This document shows, in pieces, positions 45,062 to 56,522 of a stretch of DNA of 64,000 bases. Both the position numbers and the translations under genes were made by a program. The DNA comes from Cantharellus purpuraceus (lineage: Eukaryota; Basidiomycota; Agaricomycetes; Cantharellales; Hydnaceae): assembly GCA_025174535.1 (NCBI GenBank), contig JALBUN010000008.1:248001-312000 (forward strand), given 5' to 3'. The notes beneath the pieces were generated by a model. That model saw nothing but the letters and a program-made list of their open reading frames with translations. It searched no databases and was not told the DNA's origin. Every line of letters starts with the position of its first letter. The stretch's first letter is position 1.

Positions 45062-47423
45062 CGACGAGGTCACTCAAAGCACACTTTTGTATGTTCAATT
45101 CGGATAGTTTCTACGGAACAACTACTGTATGGGAATGGCCCAATCGAATCAACAGCATTCTAATGCCATGATGGATCCTTTTCACAATAATCATGTATCG
45201 TCCCCGTGAGCGAGATATCATAGCTCTGCCAGCTTATATAAAAAAGCTGGTTCCTTCAGACTGTTTGGCTTTCATCAATGCGTCTTGCGCCATATCATCT
45301 ACCACTTGATGCTCCTTTCCCATTTCTACACATATGATGAGTAATCGGGGTGCAGGCAATGTCGCGCCAATCGGTCCCACCATGCAGCCTCTCAATTGCA
45401 CTGATAGCCATTGATGAGTTTCAAGATAGATTGTGGCTTTGCAGTTTAAAGGGGTTTTACGCAACAGGTAATTGTTGTTGTGGAACTATTAAAAGGCTTA
45501 CTGGTTCATCACGAAGACTAAAATCAATGAGATGCGGCAGCGTTGAGGTTGCTTCTTTGAAAGCTGGTCCGGTCCAGTCGCATATACAACAGCCAACCGC
45601 AAGGGCAGGTTTAGGGCAGGTGACAATGAAATACCCGACACTGCTAAGATTTGAATGGCAGAAGCACGTGCAAGGTCTTCTCCAGAAACATAGTGAGCTC
45701 TAGGATCGCTGTCAAGGCCTCTAGAGCCAGAGTCAGACTCGCCGATCACGGTGATACAACTTGAAGGATACGAGTCGAGTCTCCCGCAAGTGTATTAAAG
45801 ATAGAGATGGTTCATTACTCATCTCGCCTGATCTCATTGGGGCTGTGGATATCTGAAAGCGCCTGTGGAGTTCATGGGGTCTCTTGAAGATACCACGCTT
45901 AACAACGGAGAACTTCCCGAGGATGCGTCTGATCAAATTCGTTATCCTGTGCGGCACATACTAGAAGTCGATGAACCAACTGCATGTTTTCAATTCTCGA
46001 CATGGCAAGAAATAGACTGATATATCCATCACAATGAGCATGTCCAGGGAAACCCACCGTGCTGTCAGAATAGGTCTGCCGCAAGGTAGTTGAGCGGAGA
46101 TTGAATCTATTGTCAGCGATACGTGTCCAAACTCCTGCCTCGCCTACTAGGCTGCGCAGGGCTGTCTTCAGAATTAGAAGAATGCGCTAATAGGAGCATT
46201 AGTGAATCGACTAATTTGGACACTGCTCATGTGGCCATTGATTGGCTGGACAATTTACCATTGCCATATGTCATTAATTTACAGCCGCCCTTAGCTTAGA
46301 TCCCCTTCGACACCCACAGCATCGATCTCGTGCACGTCGTATCGGCTGCACTACCCCAAAGAATCAAGTATGGGACACCCCTCTTCCAGTTATGCCAAAG
46401 TGACTAGAAAACCAGCCGCGTTCAAATCATCAAGTCGATCAGCCAAAAAGTTATTACACGAATCATGTAGGTCCATGGTTATTCCCTATAGTCATCCTGA
46501 CGAAGCGGCCATCCAGTCTCGGTGCCAAATAATGTCAGCTGTCAGCACATTTAATACGAAAGAAGGGAAGACAAGTAATATAACCTAAATAGCATAAGAA
46601 TGTGCCAAGATTGAACGCGCTAATCTGCTATTCTGCCTTACCTTCCCATTTCAAATTCCTCCAAGCTTGCTTTGAAAACCATAGAAGATATGTAAATGCA
46701 TTGGGCACCTGTCTTCGTGTGATGTCTTCATGCTGTCCTGGTGAAGTGTCTGAGTTTGACTAATTGATTAGCCACCACGCGTTACTCAGGAGCACGTTTA
46801 GCAGCAGTGGTTGTATCACTTGAAGGCTTGCGGATTGGCCATTTGGTTATATACAGCCGAGTGCCTGGTTATTCTGCCATCCACGAGTTTTCTTTTCAAG
46901 TGAGCTTAAGGCTGCCGCAACACCTCATTCGCATTTCTTTGAGCATTTCTCACCGGCGCCAAAATGCTCAGGCAGTGTGGGAATAACTGAGCACGCCAAG
47001 CGGTGCCGGTGAGTGCGCACACTGGTGGCGCTCATGTCCGTTGGTCTGCGCTGTTTTACACAGAACGGAAATGACATCATGTTTCAAGAGTCTTTGAACA
47101 ACAGGTTTACCCAGTCACTTCTGGATAGTTGCAAACAGAACGGTTTTAATGTATAGTCCAAGATGAACCGGCCGACACGGAGCCACGCACTGCCACCACC
47201 TCTTCTGAGGGGTCATCCTCATTGTGGGTGCGAGGCAGGGTCTGCCGCAGTGGAATTGCTGTACGCATAGCCCTTTTATGTTCTCTGTCATTAATCAAAA
47301 CGCCATTCCACACTGGTTCAGCGAGCTCCAATACATATATGGGCCCGGTGTAATTAACTTTCAGTCTATCTCATACTCAGAACAAAAACTAGTCTACTCA
47401 GCACGCTTCAACCTTCAACGTCT
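45062..47423. other. Spacer between copies G and H
   Basis: No confident gene. The first 150 bp match the 3' flank style of copies H and I. The last 500 bp (46960-47420) align with 51100-51500 upstream of copy I (GAGCACGCCAAGCGGTGC against GAGCACGCCAACCGGTGC, CTGTCATTAA, TTAACTTTCAGTCTAT). Minus-strand open stretches at 45500-46090 look like decayed coding sequence but match no family I know. Confidence 0.4.
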
Positions 47424-49013
47424 ATGCCTGTCCCGTCCATGAAAGAACCGGCCAAAGATCAAGCCGCATCAGATGCGTGAGTTGCCGCTCACATTGGGAC
47501 ATGCATATGTGAAACTAGTTTACTGCAACAGTACGTCCGATAACTATATCGTTGTAGTCGCCCTAGGTGAGCTCATCCCTTGCGTCCCTAAATACCTTTA
47601 ATGGATTACCGGTTGGGCCAGCACTTTTCACATATGACATCCTTCTAACACTGGCTCACGAAGTTGAATATGTCTGGCTCAAGAAATTTAAATTGGGAAC
47701 AGCTCTATACATGTTTTCTCGGTACTCCACCCTGCTTCTTCTGTCGCTAGAAGTCCTTTCGCAGTTTTTAAACACATCGCATCAGGTTTGAGTTTGTTTC
47801 ATTCCGTGACCTTCGTTGATGTAACTCACACAGATGTCATTTGGTAAACGTAGTAAGTTCAGCCGCTTTTCTTCAAATGAAAGATTTTACATCAAGTTAG
47901 GACGAAGGCGTACAATACAATTGTTCGCTTTGGAGATGCTATCCATGTCCTACCTGTTATCGGGATGCAAGGTGACACCTCTCTTCTGGTGAGTATTAGG
48001 CCATTGATGACACTGATTATGCAGGCCTTCTACTCGCGAGAGCGTATGCCTTTACCGACCACAAGAGACTGGTATTATTAGTTCTTTTAGTACTCGGCTT
48101 TTGTACCGTCGCTGCGCATCTTGTATGTTTCAATGTCGTTCTGTGGCACCGCCTGACAGACACCCATACAGTCAAAAGCAGTTTTGGACGTCTGTGAGGC
48201 CAATAGCTTTCGATTCCAGGCTGTTACAATGTGAGTTCAACCTGCAATAATTTTAAATATTCTCAATTATCCATTAGGCGTAAGACCCATGAAATTCATA
48301 TCCATTAATCCATTGATTCACCTCTTCCAGTTAGCGACATGATTGGCGTCCTAGACATTTTATTTGACACTGTAGTTGTGGTTGTGGTACTTGCTTGCAC
48401 ATTGGGAACTTGGAGAATATACAAACGATCAACATGGAACAGGCTGTCACTAAGTCTCCTACTGGCTCGACAATGTCAGTGATGCTTCCCATCACTGTCA
48501 AGTGCTAATATCTATAATTCAAAATCAGGTCTTATCACATTTGGGTATTTCATCCGCATATATCTTCCGTGAATATCCAATTGATAACTATCAGATGTGT
48601 TTTAACTATTAATATTACAAGCACGGCCTTGCAATCGGTACCGTGCCAATTTTTATAGCTTGTCTAGCACTAATCAGACGTGTTAGACTTTGAGAGTGAG
48701 TACTATGTTTGATATCTACAGAACCGTCCTTCCAACTTGAACTACAGCCGACCCTTAGAGGTATTCTCGGACCTATGCAGAACAGGTGGGTTGGCATCAG
48801 CTCCATTCAGGGAAAAATATCGTTTGACAAAATATATATAGTTTGCCTGCCATTACCATTTGCCGCGGTCACCTCGAACTGCTAGGGAGAAGCGCACACC
48901 TAAATACCAACACCTCTCGTGGTTTACCCACAATCTCTATTGGAAGCTTCCATGCGGTCGCCGAAAGTATGCACGATGCCGTCCTGGCAGAGTTTGGCGA
49001 TTCGAGTTTCTGA
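47424..49013 (+). CDS. DUF6533-family multi-pass membrane protein, copy H (C-terminal tail frameshifted)
   Basis: ATG 47424 opens MPVPSMKEPAKDQAASDA. Exon 2 gives TSDNYIVVVALG. Exon 3 gives LFTYDILLTLAHEVEYVWLK, KFKLGTALYMFSRYSTLLLL, ending NTSHQ. Exon 4 is open. Exon 5 gives GLLLARAYAFTDHKRLVLLV and LGFCTVAAHL. Exon 6 gives KAVLDVCEANSFRFQAVTM. Exon 7 gives ILFDTVVVVVVLACTLGTW. The last exon keeps AESMHDAVLAEFGDSSF and then hits TGA at 49011. One extra T shifts the frame; the usual acidic tail (VLPEPAIQTGTTENDIAPVE) continues in another frame to about 49165. All membrane segments are intact, so it may still be a functional protein with a cut tail. Confidence 0.65.
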
Positions 49014-49165
49014 AGGACGGGAAAGCTCTGTGACCTTGCGGGGGACTTTGGTTCTTCCGGAACCGGCCATTCAAACAGGAACGACAGAAAATGACATTGC
49101 TCCGGTAGAATATCTACCCCAGCCACAGAGCGCCGAGGCTACCGTGGAGGAGTTTGGGCGTGGCC

Positions 49166-51520
49166 ATCAAAGTGTCACGGTTCAGACCAGGTTGTATGAC
49201 CTCCGCACTCTCGTCACGATAACCATCTGACAGTCGAAAGATTGAGGTTAGAGTAATGGGATATCCTGCCACCTCGAGCACAAGGAGGCCGTTCATTTGA
49301 TTGCGCTCTACCCACTTCTGGGACTGATCGAAGAGTGGTCTCAATTTATTTTTATTTGTAAAGGCCTTCGAAGAGTACTATGGACAAGTGATCCAATATA
49401 GATGGTTCTAAACTAGAGCTTCCCTTGTGTCCACGCAATCTCGCGCGATCGTCATGTATTGGAAATCTGGATGAACGCACCCTCTCCGCGGCAGAAGCGC
49501 ACTCACCCAAGGCATTCTGACATCAGTGTCTCCTTTGTAATGTACATTTGTCGCGTGCGTCAGCGGACTGATGAGAAAAGGGGCCCTAAGCTTCGCCTTC
49601 CGCGGTTTTCTCTTCATCTCAGAGCCTGTAAGCGCCGCATATACCACCCTGTACATTCAGTGCCACATTCAGTGCACCGGCTCAGATAAACGTCTCCGAA
49701 TGATGGTCAGCAGCGCGAGCTCTATGGTCGGTGCGAGACATTGTATCTGGAGAGCTTCAGCTGTTTGAGATGACAGTACGACCATTGTCTGTGTTTGCCA
49801 GCCCTGCTGCTTCATGTTTCGGGATGTGGAGAGCAGGAGAGGAGGGTGGTTGGAGATTCCTTCAACTCCTTTGGGGTGCCCACCACAAGTTCTCCGAAAT
49901 GCTGACCATCTCCTGCAGTTGACTCGCATCAATTGTTGTATTCATCAACGAGATTGCTTCATCAGGAGAGAATGATCATACGAGTAGTGATGTAACCGAG
50001 AGCAAGAGGAGAAGAGAGAGACCGACAGAAAAGAACGCTGTGGCGAAGCGATGGGTGTCGACAAGGCGAAAAAGATGCCTGTCAAGGAGCCGCGGCTGCG
50101 AATCTGCCAGCAGTGGAGGGCGAGTGGAGATGGATATCCGCTGGCAATTGAATACGTTACACAATCACCCTGTACATTCTGAGGGCTACAAGATCATTAC
50201 ATTCTCGAAGCTTATCGAACGTCAAATTAACCCCTCGGATCCTATGCCTTGAGTAACGGTAGATGTATCCGCACCTCGAAGCTTGCTAAATCTGTGTTAT
50301 TTCTTTCGATAGAGTTTTCAGACTCTTCCATTCTTCCTGCTCCCGCGTATGCATTTATTGTCGAGAGCTGTTTTCTTACATGTTCTCACCTATTGTGTTC
50401 TTTCTGCTATTCCCGTCTGTTGAGACTATAGATCCGAATTACGTGTAAATTGCAGTGTTGGCATTGTTTGGTGGGACCTGCAATTGAGCGCACGTCATCT
50501 GTGGCAATTGTACCTGATGGCATCTGGCGCTCACTTCACAGGCATCATAACACGTTGTTTCACACGAGATTCATACGAGAGATTGTGGCTCGAGAAGGAA
50601 CATGTGGAGCAGGTTTCTGACCTTGGTTGGGTGCGAGTGTGTTGCGTTTGGACTATGCTTGAATCGCATTGCCTGTTTGACAACCAGCAGCGCCGATTCG
50701 GATAGGAGTCATTATCTAGAGCAGCAGGGGAGAAAGCCATTGAGAAGGGTCACGGTTCTAGAAGACATTTGACAGTGAGTTACGCTGCAGTAAACCGTAT
50801 TGAAAAAGTTTGGGATTGCGGGCGTCTACATACCATTGGGTGCCTTAGACCATCTGACAGCCACCATGAGGATGAATCGATATTCAGGACCAGTAGCGGT
50901 CGTATCAAGGCTCGTGACGGATTTTGCATCTGGTTAATATCTACGGTGCCTGGGTATCTGTATATATTTTCGCCAGCCATGAATCTGCTTCTTGGCAGAT
51001 TAGAGCGACTGCGGTAGCACTTCATCTCATCTTCCACCTTTCCTTCGAACGCTTCCTCGCCAATGCGGCTGCATCAACTTGTGACGGGCATGATGTTGCC
51101 AGTACAGCACCAAAGTGCAAGAGTGTGGGAAAAAAATCGCTTCTGAGCACGCCAACCGGTGCTCAGGTCTGCTGGTCTGCATCTTTTATACTGACAGACC
51201 TGGGAATCATGTTTCACGGTCTTCAACCAACAAATTGAAACAAGTCACCTCTGGAAACAGAACGGTCCCAATGCATATTCTAGAATGAACCAGCAGAGCC
51301 ACGTACTGCCACCACGCTTCCCGATCGAATACATTACTGAGGACATAAGATGCATAGCCTCCCGATGTTCGCTGTCATTAAACAGGCAGGAATCCTCTTG
51401 ACAGGTGGCGCTCTCCAGGAACATATATGAGCCTCGGGTTAACTTCCAGTCTATTTAATACACAGAGCCAATCCTGACGTGCTAGTGCACTTAGCATAAC
51501 CCACCCAGCGTTTCATCGTC
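49166..51520. other. Spacer between copies H and I, with PWWP remnant
   Basis: No gene. It begins with a 3' flank shared with copy I (CTGACAGTCGAAAGATTGAG against CTGACAGTGGAAGATGCAGG). It contains the PWWP 3' remnant (49960-50490) and ends with the copy I promoter (TATATGA 51424). A minus-strand stretch at 49669-49932 (87 codons) matches no family I can name. Confidence 0.45.
49960..50490 (+). pseudogene. Remnant of the PWWP gene 3' end (last exon plus 3' flank)
   Basis: Aligns by eye with about 40245-40805. Shared landmarks: ACCGAGAGCAAGAGGAG against GCCGAGAGCAAGGGCGAG, GAGAGACCGACAGAAAAGAA against GAGAAACCGACAGAAAAAAA, AAAGCGATGG, GTCGACAAGGCGAA against GCCGACAAGGTGAA, CAGTGGAGGGCGA, GATGGATATC, then the 3' flank ACCCCTCGGAT, TAACGGTAGATGTATCCGCA and TTCTTCCTGCTC. 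Frameshifts and an early stop remove coding capacity. Confidence 0.85.
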
Positions 51521-53322
51521 ATGTCGTCTCTGCAAGCACAGGCCACAGTTCAACTGGCATCAGATACGTAAGTTGCCATGGACACTCATCTCGGGAAATC
51601 ATGTGAAGCGATTTTTCGGCACCAGTATGTATGAGAAATATATCGCTGTGGTGTCCCTAGGTGTGTCCATGTCTTGTGTTCATAACCGCGTTAACTTAAT
51701 GCTCTCGAGCAAGCACTTTTCACATATGACATCTTTCTAACACTGGAGCATGAAGTTGAATATCTCTGGCTTAGGAAGTTCAAACTGGGAATGGCTCTAT
51801 ATATTATTTCACGGTACCCTACTCTACTTCTTCTCGTGCTAGAGGTGCTTTCACAGTTTTCAAACACATCACAACAGGTGTGTTTCGTTCCATCACATTC
51901 ATTGATTCAGCTTACCTATGTCATTTGGTAAACATAGTGAGTTTAAGTGTATTTCCGCAAACACAAGATCTTATATCAGGCCAGGACGTGCGATGATATG
52001 GTTCGGTTTGGAGATGCTATTCATCTCATACCCATCATTGGAATTCGAGGCACTGGGGTCTCTTCTAGCCAACAACAGTTCATTGATGATATTGATCTGT
52101 AGGTCTTCTGCTAGGACGAGCATACGCAGTGACCGAACACAGAAGACTGGTGTTGGTGGTACTGCTAGTCCTCGGTTGCTGTTCTATTGCTGCACAGCTT
52201 GTATGATTTTACGTTCTTCTGTAACTCTGCTTGATAGGCACCAATTACAGACAGAAGCAGTTTTGGATGTCTGTGGAGTCTCCAGCTTGCGCTTCCACAC
52301 TATTACAATGTGGGTTCAACCCACAGCATCTATAAAATATTCTGAATTATCTATCAGGCGTAAGACACGCTGAACTCATCCGTCAACCTATTGATTTACC
52401 CCTTTCAGTTGGTGTTATCATTGGTATTTCAAACATCTTGCTTGACCTCATGGTAGCTGCTGTGGTAATCGCCGGCACACTGGGTACTGTGAGAATATAC
52501 TGTCGCTCATCCTGGAACAAGCTGCCATTAATCAGTTTACTGGGTCGACAAAGTAAGTGATGGTTTCTATGACCAGCCAATTCTAATAAATCCGGGTCTT
52601 GAAACAATTGCGTATGCCATCCGCTTGTGTCTCCGATGAATATCAAATTGATAGTTATCAGATTTGTTTTAACTATCAATTTTGAAAGCACAGCCTTGCC
52701 ATTGGTACTGTGAACATGTCCATCCTACTGGCTAGCACTAATCACACGCGTTAGATGTCGAGAGTGAGGATCATGTTAATATCTACTCAATTGCCCCTCC
52801 AACTTGAACTGCAGCCTACTATTAGAGGTGTTCTCGGACCTATGCAGAACAGGTGAGTCGGCGTTAGCTCGGTTCAGGGAAAATTCCATTCGACCAAATA
52901 TATGTAGCTTGTCTGCCATTGCCATTTGCCGTGGCCACCTCGACCTCCAACAAAGATGCTCAGACACTCGAACCAACCCCTCCCAGGATGTACCCACCAA
53001 CACCTTGCAGAGCTTACCTACAAACACCTCCCAGGGAGTACATAGCAACATGTCGCAGAGCTTACCTTTCAACACATTACCTACCAATACGTTGCATAGG
53101 TTACCTACGAACACTTCGCCGGACTTACGTACGATGATTCCCTTCGAAGCTTCCATGAGGCCACCCATGACTGTCGTGGAAGAGCTTGGTGATTCAGTCT
53201 CTGACGCGTGGGGAAGCTCCGAGATGTTGTGGGAGCCTGTCGTTCTTCCGGAAGAGGTGTTCATCGCTCTCGTGGAATTTCCGTCCCATCCACCGGGTGC
53301 TGGGGCTATCGTGGAGGTATAG
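51521..53322 (+). CDS. DUF6533-family multi-pass membrane protein, copy I (expanded tail)
   Basis: ATG 51521 opens MSSLQAQATVQLASDT. Exon 3 gives LFTYDIFLTLEHEVEYLWLR, KFKLGMALYIISRYPTLLLL, ending NTSQQ. Exon 4 is open (RPGRAMIWFGLEMLFISYPS). Exon 5 gives GLLLGRAYAVTEHRRLVLVV and LVLGCCSIAAQL. Exon 6 gives EAVLDVCGVSSLRFHTITM. Exon 7 gives ILLDLMVAAVVIAGTLGTVR and SSWNKLPLISLLGRQ. The last exon has CSLSAIAICRGHLDLQQR, then an insert of short PTNT-containing repeats not seen in other copies, a diverged version of the shared helix (MTVVEELGDSVSD) and an acidic end AIVEV at 53322. No disabling lesion seen. Predicted membrane protein of unknown function. Confidence 0.72.
52965..53130 (+). repeat. 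Degenerate in-frame coding repeat in the copy I tail
   Basis: Four to five imperfect copies of a unit of about 24-27 nt encoding variants of LPTNTSQ (DVPTNTLQ, SLPTNTSQ, SLPFNTLP, RLPTNTSP). Copies G and H have a single equivalent (NTSQDLPT, NTSRGLPT). Confidence 0.75.
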
Positions 53323-54458
53323 CGATGAGGCCGCTAAAGTACGTCCTATCATCGCTTTTCATGATACCAGCCTGACAGTGGAAGATGCAGGTGTGAGGGT
53401 AATAGGATATTTACCTCTTCAATCACCTGATTAACCGCTGCAAGTGATGAAAGGGTTCCGTTGTTGGCCCTCACAATGTCCTTCAGGCGACGGCTATTTG
53501 TTACACCAGCCATGGGTATCTTGAACAACCTCGATGACTTTTTCTATAGAGATTTTGAGCGAGAATCAGACGTGGAGCGTATCTGTCACAGACTCTCCAT
53601 CGTGTACCAACGATGAATGAGGGCTTGAGCTTGCGTTAAATAAGTCCAGTGGCCAACCTTTGAACAAAAGCTATTGGCATTGCGACCAGATGCGAAAGGG
53701 ACGGTGGACTGATATTATTACTGAGATTAAAAGGTTGAGAAACACCTAGTCTGTTGAACTGTACGTACTAGTCCATCGTTAGTTGCTTGAGCAAAGGAGA
53801 ATCCTCGCCATATTTCAAGGATTAAGAGAAGAACAACAGTAGTGGATGTATATCAGGTCACCAATGTGCGAAACAGGATGGCAAAGAGATGCGGGATTCC
53901 CGTCATTGCCAAATTTTGCACCACCTAATTATAGCCGGAATTCCAGGACCAAATATTACAACGAACTTAGCACACGAGGCGCCAGCCGCTGAACAGGAAA
54001 CTATCGTCGAAGGAATCATCAAGATCATGATCGAAGCACTGGGCGGTACTGGGCGGTGAGGGTTGACATTTAGGAGAGGTCATTAATATTCTCAACTGAG
54101 TTATGCTCAGAATCTTTACTTCGAAGTAAAATACTAGTGATGGAGTCGGAAGCCACAATGTTCAGCAAGAACTTGATCCAACATTCGTGCAATCACAGAC
54201 TTAGGAGATCTCGAGGAAACAGTGAACAGCAGCATGTCACTGTATTTGCCACACTCAATGGACACTATTCTTGTTAATACACGAAGACACATTATAACTG
54301 GCATGCCCACCCACCAAATATCGATGATTTCCATGTAATGTGTTATAAAAAAATATAATTGGCCGCTATATTCGCACTCCTGCATGGCAGCTCTACTAAC
54401 TCACATCGCTACCAGAAAATTCTGTAAACTGATTGACTCCTTGAAAGTAAACGGCTCC
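53323..54458. other. End of right array; 3' side of the GMC gene
   Basis: No recognised gene. Minus-strand open stretches at 53967-54158 and 54134-54385 (the latter with YMEIIDIWWVGMPVIMCLRV, a hydrophobic helix) may be remnants of a membrane protein gene. The evidence is weak. Confidence 0.35.
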
Positions 54459-56522
54459 CTAGTTTCTCGCTGTCTTCATCATAGCTGCGCATTTTTCTGC
54501 GACGGCGACTACGGGGGCCATAGTATGGCTTGCAATGATCTCAGGGAAAATAGAGGTGTCACAGACACGCAACCCCTTTACGCCATGGACCTTTAACTTA
54601 TCATCCACAACACCTGGGTGAGTAGTCTCCATCTCAGAACCCATGCGGCAAGTTGAAGAATAGTGGTACGACGTGCGTAGATTGGCACGTATGAACTTGT
54701 CAATGTCTGTGTCGTTTTCGGTCTCCGGCACCTGCAGACCCTTCAACGGGTATCCTTGTCTGCGAACCTGTTCGGCGAGGCGTAAGGCGAGGCGGACACA
54801 TTTTCTGAGGACAATATAATCCTCTGCATTCGTCAGAAATCCAAGGTCAACCTCTGGCCGGGAACGAGGGCTGCTGGATGCAAGACGCACAGACCCGAAC
54901 GACTTTGGCTTGACCAAAGCCGTCAAAAAGGAGAATATTCCCTTCTTTTCAATGATAAAGTCGGAGCAGTTGTGGGCAATGGGCATGATCTCAATATCAG
55001 GGACCTGATCGGGGATCTCTGCATTGAGGTTTTGGGGGTCGGGATTATCCACTTCCGAATTGTTGTTCAAAAGTCTGGAGGGAACGAAGATAGACGTTTG
55101 CATAAAAGGTAAGGCGAAGAGTCCACGACCAGTTGTGAGATACTTGAGTAGTTCCTTAATGGCTTTCCACGTGCTATTTTGCAGCCCATGCAGCGAGTCA
55201 TCCATAGGAATCTCGTACATGACAGGAAGGCCCACGTGATCTTGCTATGCTAATGTGAGAATATATTATGGCATAACATTGCAATGATCACGAACGAGAC
55301 CACTTCCAACACCGGGCATGTCGCGGACAACGGTGATTCCTTTGCTTTCCAAATGGTCTTTGGGGCCGAATCCGCTGCAAGATATTGTGTAAAGTGAGTA
55401 GAACCAAAACAACCAAGGGCAGAGTTAGCAAATTCACCTCAACTGCAAAAGCTGAGGTGACCCAACAGCACCACAGCAAAGGATGATCTCTCGATTGGCC
55501 TTTGCAAAATATTTTTGCCTGGAAAGCTTGGCATCCACGGCTTCGAAATGGACGCCAGTGACGCGAATGTTGCCATCTGTTGAAACCGTAGACTCGATAC
55601 GAGTCCCAAGTGTCTGGGTACTGATCTTCAGCCACGCCTTCCGTGCCTGAGTGAGCTCCGGAGGGAGGAACGCTCGATATGTCGACGCCCTGTATGTGCT
55701 ACGATCTATGGTTATGTCAAGCGTAGCGTAGCCAACTGCCGGCGCCTCTTGAGAGTTGATATCGGGAACTGCATGAATACCAATGTTTTCGGTAGCACGT
55801 TTTATGCTGTGATATATGTTTGAAGACAGCCAGTAAATAGAGGGAATGTGCCTACTGTTCAAGTATTTGATAGGGAGGTTCGGGGAATGTCTGATTCAGC
55901 CATGGCCCTATGAATGGTTCAGCATCTGAATGGACAAGGATCGTTTGAGAAAGTATTACCTTGCCCTCCACGAAATTTCGAAAGGGGTTGACTCAGAGTA
56001 GTCTCCGACTTTACGAAATAAGGGAGGAGCTCATCATAACCCCACTCAAGATGTCCCATCTCTTTCCAGCGGTTATAGTCACCCGGCGCACCGCGAGTGT
56101 AGACCATACTATTTACACGCGAGCTTCCTCCCAGCCCTTCACCACGCACCACTTCCAGGACACGGTTATCTACTTGCGGCATGGGCAATGCCTCCCACCT
56201 TGCGGCTTGTGTTCCACTTCTGAACAAATTGCCAGACATGAGCGGAACTTTCGAGGCCCAAGTGTCTGCCACCTCTCCACGTTCCAGCAAGAGAACAGTT
56301 ACAGATGGATCCTCGCTAAGACGAGCTGCCAAGCAACAACCTGCAGTGCCGCCTAGACCAAATGGTTAGAGATTGTTCGGCACCAGCACCTTGGTACTGA
56401 CCTCCAACGATGATGTAGTCATACGCTAGCGACAAGTCGAGAGAAACGTCGCCTGTCGCAAGAACAGGTGTGCCTACATCCCAAGGCATGAGTTCGGGTA
56501 CATTCTGGCGATAAAGTCTCAT
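54459..56522 (-). CDS. GMC (glucose-methanol-choline) FAD-dependent oxidoreductase
   Basis: The ATG at 56520-56522 (MRLYRQNVPELMPWDVGTPV) is the first usable start; the upstream in-frame TTG codon is not credible. FAD-binding motif YDYIIVGG, an intron, then GTAGCCLAARLSEDPSVTVL LLERG. GMC signature 1 region EVVRGEGLGGSSRVNSMVYT RGAPGDYNRW. Then PAVGYATLDITIDRSTYRAS, NREIILCCGAVGSPQLLQL (signature 2), GFGPKDHLESKGITVVRDMP GVG. The C-terminal domain has SYHYSSTCRMG and the catalytic His in PEIIASHTMAPVVAVAEKCA, where Asn/His-type enzymes have SGHTxxP. About 600 residues. No signal peptide is visible, unlike secreted aryl-alcohol or glucose oxidases, so an intracellular or unconventional enzyme is likely. 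Substrate unknown. Confidence 0.88.
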
